Shown here: positions 9,414 to 19,143 of the stretch, piece by piece
Layout: the number at the start of each line of letters is the position of its first letter
Numbering within the stretch: the stretch's first letter is position 1
Assembly: GCF_021768455.1 (NCBI RefSeq)
Contig: NZ_JAIZVX010000001.1
Location: 1 to 64,000 of the forward strand
Length of the DNA: 64,000 bases
DNA from: Aquabacterium sp.
GTDB taxonomy: Bacteria > Pseudomonadota > Gammaproteobacteria > Burkholderiales > Burkholderiaceae_C
Direction: 5' to 3'
The notes under the pieces: generated by a model
The model's input: the letters and a program-made list of their open reading frames with translations, nothing else
What the model was told of the DNA's origin: nothing
The model's database searches: none
Position numbers and translations under genes: made by a program

Positions 9414-9974
9414 TCAATCGACACGCGCACGGTTCCAGAGAGGCTCGGCCTGGCTGGCCTGCTGGTTGAGCACACGGGCCATGACAAAAAAGAGATCGGA
9501 CAGCCTGTTGAGGTATTGCCGCGCCGTGTGGCTGATCGACTGGAGTTCGGCGAGGTCCACCAGCACACGCTCGGCCCGGCGACATACCGTACGGCACATG
9601 TGCGCCTGAGCTGCAGCCAGGGTCCCCCCAGGCAACACGAACTCGGTCAGACGGGGCAACGTGGCATTGGCCAAGGTCAGCCAGGCATCCAGTGCCACGA
9701 CACGCTCTTCCTTGAGCAAGCTGTAGCCAGGAATGCTGAGCTCCCCACCCAGGTCCAGCAGGTCCTGCTGGATGCTCCCGAGCAGGTTCCCCATGTCCAG
9801 ATGGCAATCCGGCACGCCCAGGGCCCTCAACAGTCCGACGGCGCTGTTGAGCTCATCGACATCCCCCATGGCCGAAACCCTGGGATCCGACTTGCTGACG
9901 CGGCTGCCATCCCCCAGACCCGTGGTGCCGGCGTCGCCGGTGCGGGTGGCGATGGTGGACAAGCGGTGTCCCAT
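9414..9974 (-). CDS. Cob(I)yrinic acid a,c-diamide adenosyltransferase (PduO-type ATR)
   Basis: Transfers the adenosyl group from ATP to cob(I)alamin, making the coenzyme needed by IcmF. The N-terminal signature TRTGDAGTTGLGDGSRVSKSDPRV and AMGDVDELN are the ATP-binding motifs of PduO-type ATRs, and the C-terminal LNRLSDLFFVMARVLN is the conserved closing helix. Start ATG 9974 (MGHRLSTI) is preferred to the TTG at 9980 used by the track. The upstream small gene ends 2 bp before this start. Placing an ATR next to icmF fits the need to load and repair the mutase cofactor. Confidence 0.93.
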   Translation of the reverse strand: MGHRLSTIATRTGDAGTTGLGDGSRVSKSDPRVSAMGDVDELNSAVGLLRALGVPDCHLDMGNLLGSIQQDLLDLGGELSIPGYSLLKEERVVALDAWLTLANATLPRLTEFVLPGGTLAAAQAHMCRTVCRRAERVLVDLAELQSISHTARQYLNRLSDLFFVMARVLNQQASQAEPLWNRARVD

Positions 9975-9976
9975 GG

Positions 9977-10306
9977 TCAATGCGCACGCTGTGAGGAGAG
10001 CGCAGACACGGCGGCCTGCGACGTGCGGCCTGCCAGCACTTCCGCCTTGTGGTAAAGCGCCAGCAAGGTGGCATCGCGCACGGCGGCTGTGCGACAGTAG
10101 GCCCAGCTCTCATCGGGCACATCGGCACCCGCATGCACAGCCATGGAGAGCCTCACCACCGCCAGGCGCTGATGACCGAAGCCAATGCTGCGCGCCAGCA
10201 ACCACAAGGCCGACTCACGGGCAAGGAAGACCTCCTGAACGGAGGCATCAGGGCGCCCACCCGACGTGTATGTGCGCTTCATTTCACGGACGTTTTCACG
10301 GGACAT
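9977..10306 (-). CDS. Uncharacterised 109-aa protein between icmF and the adenosyltransferase
   Basis: I do not recognise this family. The protein is soluble-looking, with no signal peptide or membrane segment, and contains helices such as VQEVFLARESALWLLARSIGFGHQRLAVVRL and AAVRDATLLALYHKAEVLAG. The start is well supported: ATG 10306 is preceded by GAGGTGAG about 6 nt upstream. It lies 12 bp after icmF and 2 bp before the adenosyltransferase gene, so it is co-transcribed and likely co-translated with both. A role linked to the mutase or its cofactor is only a guess from position. Confidence 0.7.
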   Translation of the reverse strand: MSRENVREMKRTYTSGGRPDASVQEVFLARESALWLLARSIGFGHQRLAVVRLSMAVHAGADVPDESWAYCRTAAVRDATLLALYHKAEVLAGRTSQAAVSALSSQRAH

Positions 10307-10318
10307 TGTTGTCTCACC

Positions 10319-13300
10319 TCACATGCTGCGGCGGTACTGACCGCCCACTTCGAACAAGGCGTTCGAAATCTGCCCCAGCGAGCACACGCGCACCGCGTCC
10401 ATCAGCACGTCGAACACATTGCCGTTGTCGATCACGGCCTGCTGCAGACGCTTGAGCATGGCTGGCGCCTCACCGGCGTGTCTCGCGTGGAAGTCTTGAA
10501 GGCGGCGCAGCTGGCTCTGCTTTTCGTCGTCGGTGGAGCGCGCCAGCTCGATGGTCTCCTGCACCGCATCGCCATGCGGGTTGCGGAAGGTGTTCACGCC
10601 GATGATGGGGTACTCGCCCGTGTGCTTGAGCATCTCGTAATGCATGCTCTCTTCCTGGATCTTGCTGCGTTGGTAACCGGTCTCCATGGCGCCCAACACG
10701 CCGCCGCGCTCCGCGATCTTCTCGAACTCGCCCAGCACGGCCTCTTCGACCAGTTCCATCAACTCGTCAACGATGAAAGCACCCTGGTTGGGGTTCTCGT
10801 TCTTGGCCAGGCCCCACTCCCGGTTGATGATCAGCTGGATGGCCATGGCACGGCGCACACTGTCCTCCGTGGGGGTGGTGATGGCCTCGTCAAAGGCGTT
10901 GGTGTGCAGGCTGTTGCAGTTGTCGTAGATGGCGATCAGCGCCTGCAAGGTGGTGCGGATGTCGTTGAACTGAATTTCTTGCGCATGCAGCGAGCGCCCA
11001 CTGGTCTGCACGTGGTATTTGAGCTTTTGACTGCGCTCGTTCGCGCCGTACTTTTCACGCATGGCCACCGCCCAGATGCGGCGGGCAACCCGTCCCAACA
11101 CGGTGTATTCCGGATCCATGCCGTTGCTGAAGAAGAAGCTCAGGTTGGGCGCGAAGTCATCGATGTGCATGCCGCGCGCCAGGTAAGCCTCCACAAAGGT
11201 GAAGCCATTGCTCAGCGTGAAGGCCAGCTGGCTGATCGGGTTGGCACCCGCCTCGGCAATGTGGTAGCCACTGATCGACACCGAGTAGAAGTTGCGCACC
11301 TGGTGCTGCACGAAGTACTGGGCAATGTCGCCCATCACCTTGAGGCTGAACTCGGTCGAGAAAATGCAGGTGTTCTGGCCCTGATCCTCCTTGAGGATGT
11401 CGGCCTGCACGGTGCCGCGCACATTGGCCTTGGCCCAGGCCTTGAGCTCATGCAACTCCTCTCGCGAGGGCGGTCGGCCATGCTTGGCCGTGAACTGATC
11501 GATCTGCTGGTCGATGGCCGTGTTCATGAACATGGCCAGGATGGTCGGCGCCGGCCCATTGATGGTCATGGACACCGACGTGGTCGGGCTGCACAGATCA
11601 AACCCGTCGTACAGCACCTTCATGTCGTCCAGCGTGGCAATGCTCACGCCGGAGTTGCCCACCTTGCCGTAGATGTCCGGGCGCAGATCCGGGTCATTGC
11701 CATAGAGCGTGACCGAATCGAAAGCCGTGGACAAACGCTTGGCGGGCATGCCCTCGCTGACCAGCTTGAACCGGCGGTTGGTGCGAAAGGCATCACCCTC
11801 GCCCGCGAACATGCGCGTCGGGTCTTCGCCTTCGCGCTTGAAGGCAAAGGTGCCCGCGGTGTAGGGAAAGCTGCCTGGCACGTTTTCGAGCAGCAGCCAT
11901 TTGAGCAGCTCGCCGTGGTCTTCGTAGGTGGGCAAGGCCACCTTGCGTATCTTCGTGCCACTCAGGCTGGTCTGCGTGAGCCTGGTGCGGATCTCCTTGT
12001 CGCGAACCTTGACGACCAGCTCGTCACCGGCATACGACTCACGCAGCGCAGGCCAGCCCGCCAGCAGGTCACGTGAGCACGCGTCCAGCTTGGCCTCACG
12101 CTCCTTGGCCAGAGCCACAAGCTTGTAGCCCACAGCCTCAGGCCCGTTGTCGGCAACCTGCGCCTGCAGCAAGCGCTTGGCCGCCATCAATTGCTGAGCC
12201 TCGCGTGCCAGGCGCGCCTGCTCCCGGGCACGGCGTTTGTAGCCGCGCACCGTGTCGGCGATCTCGGCCAGGTAGCGCACGCGTGCGCCCGGCACCACCG
12301 GTGTCTGGTGCGTGCTGTGGCGGGTGTTCACCAAGGGCAGAGCGCCCTCTTGAACGGGCAGCCCCAACTCGGCCAGGCGCGCGCGCAAAGCCTGGTACAG
12401 GGCCGTCACGCCATCGTCGTTGAAGCGGCTGGCCATGGTGCCGAACACCGGCATGGCATCGGGCATCACCGTGAAGGCCTCGCGGTTGCGCTGCACCTGC
12501 TTGGCGACATCGCGCAGGGCATCTTCGGCGCCCTTGCGGTCGAACTTGTTGATGACCACGAACTCGGCAAAGTCCAGCATGTCGATCTTTTCAAGCTGGC
12601 TGGCTGCACCGAACTCCGGCGTCATCACATACATGGGCACATCGACCATGGGCACGATGGCCGCATTGCCCTGGCCAATGCCCGATGTCTCGACGATGAT
12701 CAGATCAAAGCCCGCGACCTTGGTCGCAGCCAGCACATCCGGCAGGGCCGCACTCACCTCGCTGCCGGTGTCACGCGTGGCCAGACTGCGAACGTAGACG
12801 CGCTGCCCCTGTTGCCACGGGCTGATGGCGTTCATGCGGATGCGGTCGCCCAGCAGTGCACCACCGCTCTTGCGGCGTGAGGGGTCGATGCTGATCACGG
12901 CGATCCGCAGGCGGTCGCCTTGATCCAGTCGAATGCGGCGGATCAGCTCGTCCGTCAGGCTGGACTTGCCCGCGCCCCCTGTGCCCGTGATGCCCAGCAC
13001 CGGTGTCTTCACCGCCTGAGCCCGCTCATGCAAGGCCGCCAGCATGTGGGCGTCGGCCTTCTGGTTCTCCAAGGCGGTGATCAACTGCGCCAGCGCACGC
13101 CAGGCTGCTTCACTGTGGCCGGTGATGGCGTCGATGTCAGACGGTGCGTAGGGCGACAAGTCCTTGTCGCAACGCATCACCATCTCGCCGATCATGCCCT
13201 GCAGCCCCATGCGCTGCCCATCTTCCGGGCTGTAGATGCGCGCCACGCCATAGTCGTGCAGCTCGCGAATTTCGGCCGGCACGATCACGCCACCGCCGCC

Positions 13301-13618
13301 GCCGAACACCTGGATGTGCTCGCCGCCACGTTGCCTGAGCAGATCGACCACGTACTTGAAGTACTCGACGTGACCGCCCTGGTAGGAGCTGATGGCAATG
13401 CCTTGGGCATCTTCCTGCAGGGCCGCTGTCACCACCTCATCGACCGAGCGGTTGTGCCCCAGGTGAATGACTTCAGCGCCCATGCTCATCAAGATGCGGC
13501 GCATGATGTTGATGGCCGCATCGTGACCATCGAACAAGGCAGCCGCCGTGACGAATCGGACTTTCTGAGTGGGCCGGTATTCGGCCATCGCTTTGAATTC
13601 TGCGGACAGATCGGTCAT
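10319..13618 (-). CDS. icmF: Fused isobutyryl-CoA mutase / G-protein chaperone
   Basis: B12-dependent interconversion of isobutyryl-CoA and n-butyryl-CoA. Domain order is that of IcmF: an N-terminal cobalamin-binding domain ([11 protein letters not shown], DxH at about residues 30-32, with [12 protein letters not shown] later); a MeaB-type GTPase with Walker [10 protein letters not shown] near residues 212-220 and [12 protein letters not shown]; then the large mutase barrel ending [11 protein letters not shown]. The length of 1,099 aa fits the family. A GGAGA ribosome-binding site lies 6 nt before ATG 13618. It is the first gene of the minus-strand operon and diverges from an AraC-type regulator. 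Some IcmF proteins also act on isovaleryl-CoA/pivalyl-CoA, so substrate range is open. Confidence 0.95.
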   Translation of the reverse strand: MTDLSAEFKAMAEYRPTQKVRFVTAAALFDGHDAAINIMRRILMSMGAEVIHLGHNRSVDEVVTAALQEDAQGIAISSYQGGHVEYFKYVVDLLRQRGGEHIQVFGGGGGVIVPAEIRELHDYGVARIYSPEDGQRMGLQGMIGEMVMRCDKDLSPYAPSDIDAITGHSEAAWRALAQLITALENQKADAHMLAALHERAQAVKTPVLGITGTGGAGKSSLTDELIRRIRLDQGDRLRIAVISIDPSRRKSGGALLGDRIRMNAISPWQQGQRVYVRSLATRDTGSEVSAALPDVLAATKVAGFDLIIVETSGIGQGNAAIVPMVDVPMYVMTPEFGAASQLEKIDMLDFAEFVVINKFDRKGAEDALRDVAKQVQRNREAFTVMPDAMPVFGTMASRFNDDGVTALYQALRARLAELGLPVQEGALPLVNTRHSTHQTPVVPGARVRYLAEIADTVRGYKRRAREQARLAREAQQLMAAKRLLQAQVADNGPEAVGYKLVALAKEREAKLDACSRDLLAGWPALRESYAGDELVVKVRDKEIRTRLTQTSLSGTKIRKVALPTYEDHGELLKWLLLENVPGSFPYTAGTFAFKREGEDPTRMFAGEGDAFRTNRRFKLVSEGMPAKRLSTAFDSVTLYGNDPDLRPDIYGKVGNSGVSIATLDDMKVLYDGFDLCSPTTSVSMTINGPAPTILAMFMNTAIDQQIDQFTAKHGRPPSREELHELKAWAKANVRGTVQADILKEDQGQNTCIFSTEFSLKVMGDIAQYFVQHQVRNFYSVSISGYHIAEAGANPISQLAFTLSNGFTFVEAYLARGMHIDDFAPNLSFFFSNGMDPEYTVLGRVARRIWAVAMREKYGANERSQKLKYHVQTSGRSLHAQEIQFNDIRTTLQALIAIYDNCNSLHTNAFDEAITTPTEDSVRRAMAIQLIINREWGLAKNENPNQGAFIVDELMELVEEAVLGEFEKIAERGGVLGAMETGYQRSKIQEESMHYEMLKHTGEYPIIGVNTFRNPHGDAVQETIELARSTDDEKQSQLRRLQDFHARHAGEAPAMLKRLQQAVIDNGNVFDVLMDAVRVCSLGQISNALFEVGGQYRRSM

Positions 13619-13715
13619 GTGTTGTCTCCTGCCACATGACTGTAGGCAGGCACGCCTTCATGCACCATGGCCTTGCCCGCCAGGCTGGCTGGCAGTTTTG
13701 GACACCCGCACATAC

Positions 13716-13734
13716 GCGAACAAGGGCGAACAAG
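13716..13734. promoter_or_regulatory. Tandem direct repeat GCGAACAAG in the icmF/araC intergenic region
   Basis: Two identical 9-bp copies of GCGAACAAG (13716-13724 and 13726-13734) are spaced by one base, giving a 10-bp period, in the 173-bp gap between divergent icmF and the AraC-type gene. AraC-family activators often bind direct repeats one or two helical turns apart, so this is a candidate operator. The assignment is by pattern and position only. Confidence 0.4.
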
Positions 13735-13791
13735 CAGCGCTAACATCGGCAGGTATCACGCACTCGCCTTCAACGGCTTCAACCCGTCAAG

Positions 13792-14832
13792 ATGGACGAC
13801 CTCAAGGACAAGGACACCGTCTCGGTGTATTTCGTGAATGCGGCGCTGAGCCACCTTGACGAGGCGGCTCGGGCTCATGCGCTCAAGACCTCGGGCATCC
13901 CTTCCGAACTGCTGGGCTCACCTCAGGCTCGCGTCACCGCACCGGCCTTCTCGGCGCTGTGGCGCGCCACGGCGCTCGCGCTCAACGACGAGTTTTTCGG
14001 CCTGGACGGTCGGCCCATGAAGGTCGGCAGTTTTGCCCTGCTCTGCCACGCTGTATTGGCTTGCGACAACCTGGACCAGGCGCTCAAACGCGCGCTGCGA
14101 GGCTTTGCACTGTTTCTCGACGACATCCATGGCGAGCTGCGACTCGATGGCGCCCATGCGGTCATCGACGTACACAACCGCATCCAGGCCCCGCAAGACC
14201 GGCTGTTTGCCGACGAAACCTTCCTGATCCTGGTGCATGGCCTGATGTGCTGGCTGATCGGGCATCGTGTGCCGCTGGCACAGGTGAGCCTGGCCCACGC
14301 CCGCCCCCTCCACGCACGCGAGTACACGCGCATGTACTCGCAGCACCTGGCGTTTGACCAGCAGCTCACCCGCATCAGCTTTGATGCGCAGGTGTTGGGC
14401 CGCCCACTCGTGCAGAACGCGGCGACCCTGCAGCAGTTTCTGAAGTCCGCGCCGCAGTCGGTGTTCCTCAAATACAAGAACGAAGACAGCTGGACAGTGA
14501 AGCTGCGCCGGCGGCTGCGCAGCGCGCTGGGCAGTGAGACCTGGCCCGTTTTCGAAGAACTGGCGGCAGAGTTGGGCACCACCCCCACCACCCTGCGCCG
14601 GCGCCTGGAGGCAGAGGGCAACAGCTTTCAGGACATCAAGGACCAGCTGCGCAGCGACCTGGCCATCAACCTGTTGTGCCACAGTGCCCAGAGCATTGAC
14701 GACATCGGCGCACAGCTCGGCTTTCAGGATGCCAGCGCCTTCCATCGCGCTTTCAAGCGCTGGAACGGGCTCCAACCGGGTGAATACCGCCAGCGCCGCC
14801 TGAGCGCCGCACCACCCTTGAAAGACCGGTGA
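13792..14832 (+). CDS. AraC-family transcriptional regulator (with N-terminal AraC-type binding domain)
   Basis: Transcription factor with a large N-terminal effector/dimerisation domain (about residues 25-210, arabinose-binding-domain type found in OruR-like regulators) and a C-terminal double helix-turn-helix. The HTH region contains LAAELGTTPTTLRRRLEAEGNSFQDIKDQLR followed by SIDDIGAQLGFQDASAFHRAFKRWNGLQPGEYR, the classic second-HTH signature. It is transcribed divergently from icmF across a 173-bp gap, so it is the obvious candidate regulator of that operon. The inducer is unknown; isobutyrate or its CoA ester is a guess. Confidence 0.9.
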   Translation: MDDLKDKDTVSVYFVNAALSHLDEAARAHALKTSGIPSELLGSPQARVTAPAFSALWRATALALNDEFFGLDGRPMKVGSFALLCHAVLACDNLDQALKRALRGFALFLDDIHGELRLDGAHAVIDVHNRIQAPQDRLFADETFLILVHGLMCWLIGHRVPLAQVSLAHARPLHAREYTRMYSQHLAFDQQLTRISFDAQVLGRPLVQNAATLQQFLKSAPQSVFLKYKNEDSWTVKLRRRLRSALGSETWPVFEELAAELGTTPTTLRRRLEAEGNSFQDIKDQLRSDLAINLLCHSAQSIDDIGAQLGFQDASAFHRAFKRWNGLQPGEYRQRRLSAAPPLKDR

Positions 14833-14845
14833 TTGCGACGCCATG

Positions 14846-14870
14846 AAAAAAGGGCGGCTCGATGCCGCCC
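14846..14870 (-). terminator. Rho-independent terminator after etfA
   Basis: On the minus strand the sequence reads GGGCGGC-ATCGA-GCCGCCC followed by six T residues, a perfect 7-bp GC stem with a T tract. It lies about 90 bp beyond the etfA stop and should end the CoA lyase-acyl-CoA dehydrogenase-etfBA transcript. The convergent AraC gene stops at 14832. Confidence 0.85.
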
Positions 14871-14923
14871 CTGTGAGGCTTGGGCAGGCGGGAGAACACC
14901 TGCCCCACAATCTCCCTTGGCAA

Positions 14924-14940
14924 GGGGGCCTGATGCCCCC
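14924..14940. other. GC-rich inverted repeat between etfA and its terminator
   Basis: GGGGGC-CTGAT-GCCCCC forms a perfect 6-bp stem with a 5-nt loop in the etfA 3' untranslated region. A further inverted pair, GGCAGG and CCTGCC, lies just beyond it. There is no T tract, so it is not a terminator by itself. It may be an mRNA 3'-end stabilising structure. Confidence 0.35.
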
Positions 14941-14958
14941 TCATACCCAAGGAAGCTG

Positions 14959-15891
14959 TCACAACGCGCTGACCATCTCTGGCACGGCCTGGAAGAGGTC
15001 GGCTTCCAGGCCATAGTCGGCCACGCTGAAGATCGGGGCTTCCCCATCCTTGTTGATGGCAACGATGACCTTGGAATCCTTCATGCCCGCCAGGTGCTGG
15101 ATGGCCCCTGAGATCCCCACCGCCACATACAACTGAGGCGCGACGATCTTGCCCGTCTGACCGACCTGCCAATCATTGGGAGCATAGCCCGCATCCACTG
15201 CCGCACGCGATGCACCCAGGGCGGCGCCCAAAGCATCGGCCAAAGGCGTCAGGGTCTCATTGAAGCGCTCGCTGGAGCCCAGCGCACGCCCGCCGGAGAC
15301 GATGACCTTGGCCGCGGTGAGCTCGGGTCGATCGTTCTTGGTCACCGCGCGGCCCACAAAGCGCGCACGTCCTGTTTCGGACACGGCCGCCACCTGCTGC
15401 ACCGCCACGGGCGAGGCCCCGACACCAGCAGGGTCAAAGGCCGTGCCACGCACCGTCAAGACCTTGACCGTGTCGGAGCTCTGCACGGTGGCGATGGCGT
15501 TGCCCGCATAGATGGGACGCTCGAATGTATCGGGCGCCAACACCTTGATGACATCGGAGACCTGGCCCACATCCAGTTGCGCGGCCACGCGTGGCGCCAC
15601 GTTCTTGCCCGATGCCGTGGCCGCAAAAAGGACATGGCTGTAGGCAGGGGCCAGCGCCTGCACCTGCGCGGCCAGGGTCTCGGCCAGGCCCTCGGCCAAC
15701 TGGGGCGCGTCGGCCCACAGCACCTGCTGCACGCCCTCGACCGAGGCGGCGGCTTGCGCCACGCCCTGCGCCTGATGGCCGGCCACCAGCACATGCACAT
15801 CGCCGCCAATGGCGCGGGCCGCAGTGACCACATTGAGGGTTGCCGCCTTCAGGCTGACGTTGTCGTGTTCTGCAATGACGAGAATGGTCAT
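14959..15891 (-). CDS. etfA: Electron transfer flavoprotein alpha subunit
   Basis: FAD-binding subunit of ETF, which accepts electrons from acyl-CoA dehydrogenases. The N-terminus [15 protein letters not shown] and the C-terminal FAD-binding stretch [41 protein letters not shown] are characteristic. The start is ATG 15891, preceded by GAAGGA about 8 nt upstream; the TTG at 15909 in the track would add six unusual residues. It lies 14 bp downstream of etfB. A dedicated ETF beside two acyl-CoA dehydrogenases suits a catabolic cluster with many flavin dehydrogenation steps. Confidence 0.95.
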   Translation of the reverse strand: MTILVIAEHDNVSLKAATLNVVTAARAIGGDVHVLVAGHQAQGVAQAAASVEGVQQVLWADAPQLAEGLAETLAAQVQALAPAYSHVLFAATASGKNVAPRVAAQLDVGQVSDVIKVLAPDTFERPIYAGNAIATVQSSDTVKVLTVRGTAFDPAGVGASPVAVQQVAAVSETGRARFVGRAVTKNDRPELTAAKVIVSGGRALGSSERFNETLTPLADALGAALGASRAAVDAGYAPNDWQVGQTGKIVAPQLYVAVGISGAIQHLAGMKDSKVIVAINKDGEAPIFSVADYGLEADLFQAVPEMVSAL

Positions 15892-15905
15892 GGTGTGTGC
15901 GTCCT

Positions 15906-16655
15906 TCAAATGACCTTGGCTTCATTTTTGAGCTTGGCAACCAGTGCAGCCACGTCGGCCACCTTGATGCCAGCACTGCGCTGAGGGGGCTCGCTGACCT
16001 TGAGCGTCACGATGCGCGACGCGATGTCCACCCCCAGTTCTGTCGGCTTGAGAACATCGAGTGGCTTCTTCTTGGCCTTCATGATGTTGGGCAGCGTCAC
16101 ATAGCGCGGTTCGTTGAGTCGGAGATCGGTGGTCACCACGGCGGGCAGGCTCAAGCTCAGCGTCTCCAGCCCACCGTCCACTTCTCGGGTCACCATCAGG
16201 CTGCCGCCTTCTGCCTGAACCTTGGAAGCAAAGGTGGCCTGCGGCCAGCCTGCCAGAGAGGCCAGCATCTGGCCTGTCTGGTTGCAGTCGTCGTCAATCG
16301 CCTGCTTGCCCAGAATCACGAGGCCGGGCTGTTCGCGATCGACCAGCGCCTTGAGCACCTTGGCCACCGCCAGCGGCTGCACCTCTTCAGCGCACTCGAC
16401 CAGAATGGCCCGGTCCGCCCCAATGGCCATGGCCGTTCGCAAGGTCTCTTGCGCCTGGGCAGGCCCCACCGAGACGGCCACGATCTCGCTGGCCAAGCCT
16501 GCCTCCTTGAGACGCACGGCCTCCTCCACGGCAATTTCGTCAAAAGGATTCATGCTCATCTTGACATTGGCAAGGTCTACACCGGAGCCATCGCTCTTGA
16601 CGCGCACTTTCACGTTGTAGTCCACCACACGTTTCACGGGTACGAGGATCTTCAT
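15906..16655 (-). CDS. etfB: Electron transfer flavoprotein beta subunit
   Basis: AMP-binding partner of EtfA. From ATG 16655 the protein begins [20 protein letters not shown] and is 249 residues long, the usual family length; the longer track ORF start adds 21 residues with no family resemblance. The signature [28 protein letters not shown], containing the ETF recognition-loop region, is present. It follows the acyl-CoA dehydrogenase gene by about 80 bp and precedes etfA by 14 bp. Confidence 0.95.
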   Translation of the reverse strand: MKILVPVKRVVDYNVKVRVKSDGSGVDLANVKMSMNPFDEIAVEEAVRLKEAGLASEIVAVSVGPAQAQETLRTAMAIGADRAILVECAEEVQPLAVAKVLKALVDREQPGLVILGKQAIDDDCNQTGQMLASLAGWPQATFASKVQAEGGSLMVTREVDGGLETLSLSLPAVVTTDLRLNEPRYVTLPNIMKAKKKPLDVLKPTELGVDIASRIVTLKVSEPPQRSAGIKVADVAALVAKLKNEAKVI

Positions 16656-16736
16656 AGGAGTCTGGTATTGAATGGAAAAAGACGGTGCGACGTGAGCCCG
16701 GATCAGCCCCCGTCCCACACGAGGACGTCCGCCACC

Positions 16737-17906
16737 TCAGCCCGCAGATTGCCCGCTTCGGTAGTCGGCAAACAGCTTGCGGCCAATGATGTGCTTCATC
16801 ACCTCGATCGAGCCGCCGGCGATCTTGACGATGCGGGCGTCCGCGTAAGCACGGGCGATGGGGTATTCCCACATGTAGCCCCAGCCACCGAACAGCTGAA
16901 GGCATTCGTCCACGACCTTGCAATGCAAATTGCTCAGCCACATCTTGGCCATGGCGGCGTCAACGGCGTCGAGCTCGCCCTTCATGAAGCTGGCGATGCA
17001 GGCGTCGGTGAACTGGCGGCCGATGACCGCCTCCGTCTTGAGCTCGGCCAACTTGAACTGCGTGTTCTGGAAGTCGCCAATCGTCTGGCCGAAGGCCTTG
17101 CGTTCTGCCGTGTAGGCCACGGTGTAGTCCACCACCGTCTCGGCGACGGTGGCCGAGCGGATGGCCTGTGCCAGGCGCTCTTGCGCCAGCTTGGTCATCA
17201 TCAACTCGAAGCCCTTGCCCTCTTCCCCCAGCATGGCCGAGGCGGGCACACGCACGTCGTCAAAGAAGAGCTCCGAGGTGTCTTGCGCCTTCATGCCCAG
17301 CTTGTCGAGGTTCTGCCCGCGGCGGAATCCAGGCAGACTCGTGTCCACCAGAAACAGCGTCACACCTTTGGCGCCGGCACTGCTGTCCGTCTTGGTTGCC
17401 AGCACGATCACGTCGCACATCTGGCCGTTCGAGATGAACACCTTTTGTCCGGAGATCACGAAGTCGTCGCCATCACGGACGGCCCGGGTGCGTATCGCCT
17501 TGAGGTCACTGCCTGCATGCGGCTCCGTCATGCCCAGAGAGCCAATGGCCTCGCCCTTCACCATCTTGGGCAGCCATTGCCGCTTCTGCGCTTCGGTACC
17601 GAAGGACTTGATGTATGTGGCCACCAGATCGCAATGGATCAGGAAGCCCGGCCCCGTGAAGCCGGAACGGGCCATCTCTTCGAACACCACCACATCGAAC
17701 AGGTAATCGGCTTCCAGGCCACCGTAGGCCTCGGGCACCGTGCAGCACAGCATGCCCGCTGCACCGGCCTTGAGCCAGACATCGCGCGGCACGATGCCGT
17801 CTTTCTCCCACTGCGCATGGTGGGGTGCGATTTCGTTGTCGATGAAGCGCCGCACGGTGTTGCGGAAGGCTTCGTGGTCTTCGTTGAACAGGGTTCTTTT
17901 GATCAT
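16737..17906 (-). CDS. Acyl-CoA dehydrogenase
   Basis: Flavoprotein dehydrogenase of 389 residues. It shows LGMTEPHAGSDLKAIRTRA (flavin/substrate motif), QKVFISNGQMCDVIVLATKT, and the LCAD/IVD-like end GGWGYMWEYPIARAYADARIVKIAGGSIEVMKHIIGRK. The final motif has GGSIE rather than EGT, as in long-chain/isovaleryl-type members where the base sits elsewhere. It lies 31 bp after the second acyl-CoA dehydrogenase gene and 81 bp before etfB. The substrate is unknown; the cluster context suggests a branched or alicyclic acyl-CoA. Confidence 0.9.
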   Translation of the reverse strand: MIKRTLFNEDHEAFRNTVRRFIDNEIAPHHAQWEKDGIVPRDVWLKAGAAGMLCCTVPEAYGGLEADYLFDVVVFEEMARSGFTGPGFLIHCDLVATYIKSFGTEAQKRQWLPKMVKGEAIGSLGMTEPHAGSDLKAIRTRAVRDGDDFVISGQKVFISNGQMCDVIVLATKTDSSAGAKGVTLFLVDTSLPGFRRGQNLDKLGMKAQDTSELFFDDVRVPASAMLGEEGKGFELMMTKLAQERLAQAIRSATVAETVVDYTVAYTAERKAFGQTIGDFQNTQFKLAELKTEAVIGRQFTDACIASFMKGELDAVDAAMAKMWLSNLHCKVVDECLQLFGGWGYMWEYPIARAYADARIVKIAGGSIEVMKHIIGRKLFADYRSGQSAG

Positions 17907-17937
17907 GGTCTCGCCTTGGCTATGCCGACAGGTGGCT

Positions 17938-19104
17938 TCAATACGACTTGGGCTGGTCCAGCACCTTTTCGGCGATGAACGACAGGATGAGTTGCTCGGT
18001 GATCGGCGCGATGCGCGTCACCGCCACCTCGCGGAACAGTCGCTCCACGTGGTATTCCTTCGCGTAGCCGAAGCCCCCGTGGGTGAAGATGGCTTGCTGC
18101 GCACTCTCATAGCCCGCACGCGCGCCGAGGAACTTGGCCGTGTTGGCTTCGGCCCCGCATGGTTGATGCTGGTCGTAGAGCCAGGAAGCCTTCATCGTCA
18201 TGGCCCATGCGGCCTCCAGCGCCATCCAGCGCTCGGCAAGCGGGTGCTGAATGCCCTGGTTCTGACCGATGGGTCGGCCAAACACCACGCGGTCACGCGC
18301 GTATTGCGATGCTCGACGCAAGGCATCGTGTCCGATGCCAATGGCTTCTGACGCAATCAGCACGCGCTCGGGATTGAGGCTGTGGAGGATGTAGTTGAAG
18401 CCCTTGCCCTCCTCGCCCACGCGGTCTGCCTCGGGGATGAACAGCCCGTCAATGAAGATGGCATTGGAGTCGACCGACTTGCGGCCCATCTTGGGGATGC
18501 GTCGCACCTCGATTTTGCTGCGGTCCAGATCGGTGTAGAAGATGGTGATGCCATCGGTGGGCTTCTTGCAGTCTTCCAGCTTGGTCGTGCGCGTCAGCAG
18601 CATGATCTTGTTGGCGACTTGCGCGGTGGAGGTCCAGACCTTCTGACCATGCACCACGTAGCCACCCGGCACCTTCTCCGCAAAGGTCTTGATGGCCGTG
18701 GTGTTGAGTCCGGCATCCGGCTCCGTGAAGCCAAAACAGCATTGGTCCTTGCCCTCGATGAGGCGCGGCAACCAGCGCTGCTTCTGATCGGGCGTGCCCA
18801 CCACCACGATCGGATGTGGACCAAACAGGTTGATGTGCACGGTCGACGCCGCCGCCATGCCGCCACCATGGCTGGCCACCTCGTTCATCATGATGGCGGC
18901 TTCGGTGACCCCCAGCCCCGCGCCGCCATATTCGGTGGGCATCGTGATGCCCAGCCAACCGGCCTCGGCCATGGCCTTGTGGAAGGCAAATGGGAATTCG
19001 CCATCCTCGTCACGAGCCAGCCAGTACTCGTCGTCAAATCTGCGCACCACGGCAGCAACGCCTTCGCGTATGGCGCGGTGGTCTTCTGAAATCGAAAAAT
19101 CCAT
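17938..19104 (-). CDS. Acyl-CoA dehydrogenase
   Basis: Second flavin-dependent acyl-CoA dehydrogenase of this operon (388 aa). It carries FGFTEPDAGLNTTAIKTFAEK, VHGQKVWTSTAQVANKIMLLTRT and the C-terminal GGFGYAKEYHVERLFREVAVTRIAPITEQLILSFIAEKVL. It lacks an EGT motif; its ending RIAPITEQL differs from the downstream paralogue, so the two probably act on different intermediates. It sits 39 bp after the CoA lyase gene. Substrate not determinable from sequence. Confidence 0.88.
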   Translation of the reverse strand: MDFSISEDHRAIREGVAAVVRRFDDEYWLARDEDGEFPFAFHKAMAEAGWLGITMPTEYGGAGLGVTEAAIMMNEVASHGGGMAAASTVHINLFGPHPIVVVGTPDQKQRWLPRLIEGKDQCCFGFTEPDAGLNTTAIKTFAEKVPGGYVVHGQKVWTSTAQVANKIMLLTRTTKLEDCKKPTDGITIFYTDLDRSKIEVRRIPKMGRKSVDSNAIFIDGLFIPEADRVGEEGKGFNYILHSLNPERVLIASEAIGIGHDALRRASQYARDRVVFGRPIGQNQGIQHPLAERWMALEAAWAMTMKASWLYDQHQPCGAEANTAKFLGARAGYESAQQAIFTHGGFGYAKEYHVERLFREVAVTRIAPITEQLILSFIAEKVLDQPKSY

Positions 19105-19143
19105 CAGTGCTTCTCCGTCTGGGTCTGTTTGAGCAACCTTGGC

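Noticed and set aside
10049-12076. 675-aa plus-strand ORF opposite icmF
   Set aside because: Antisense shadow of the mutase; composition biased to His, Arg and Gln and no recognisable domain.
15897-17978. 693-aa plus-strand ORF opposite etfB and an acyl-CoA dehydrogenase gene
   Set aside because: Shadow ORF produced by high GC; it covers parts of several real minus-strand genes.
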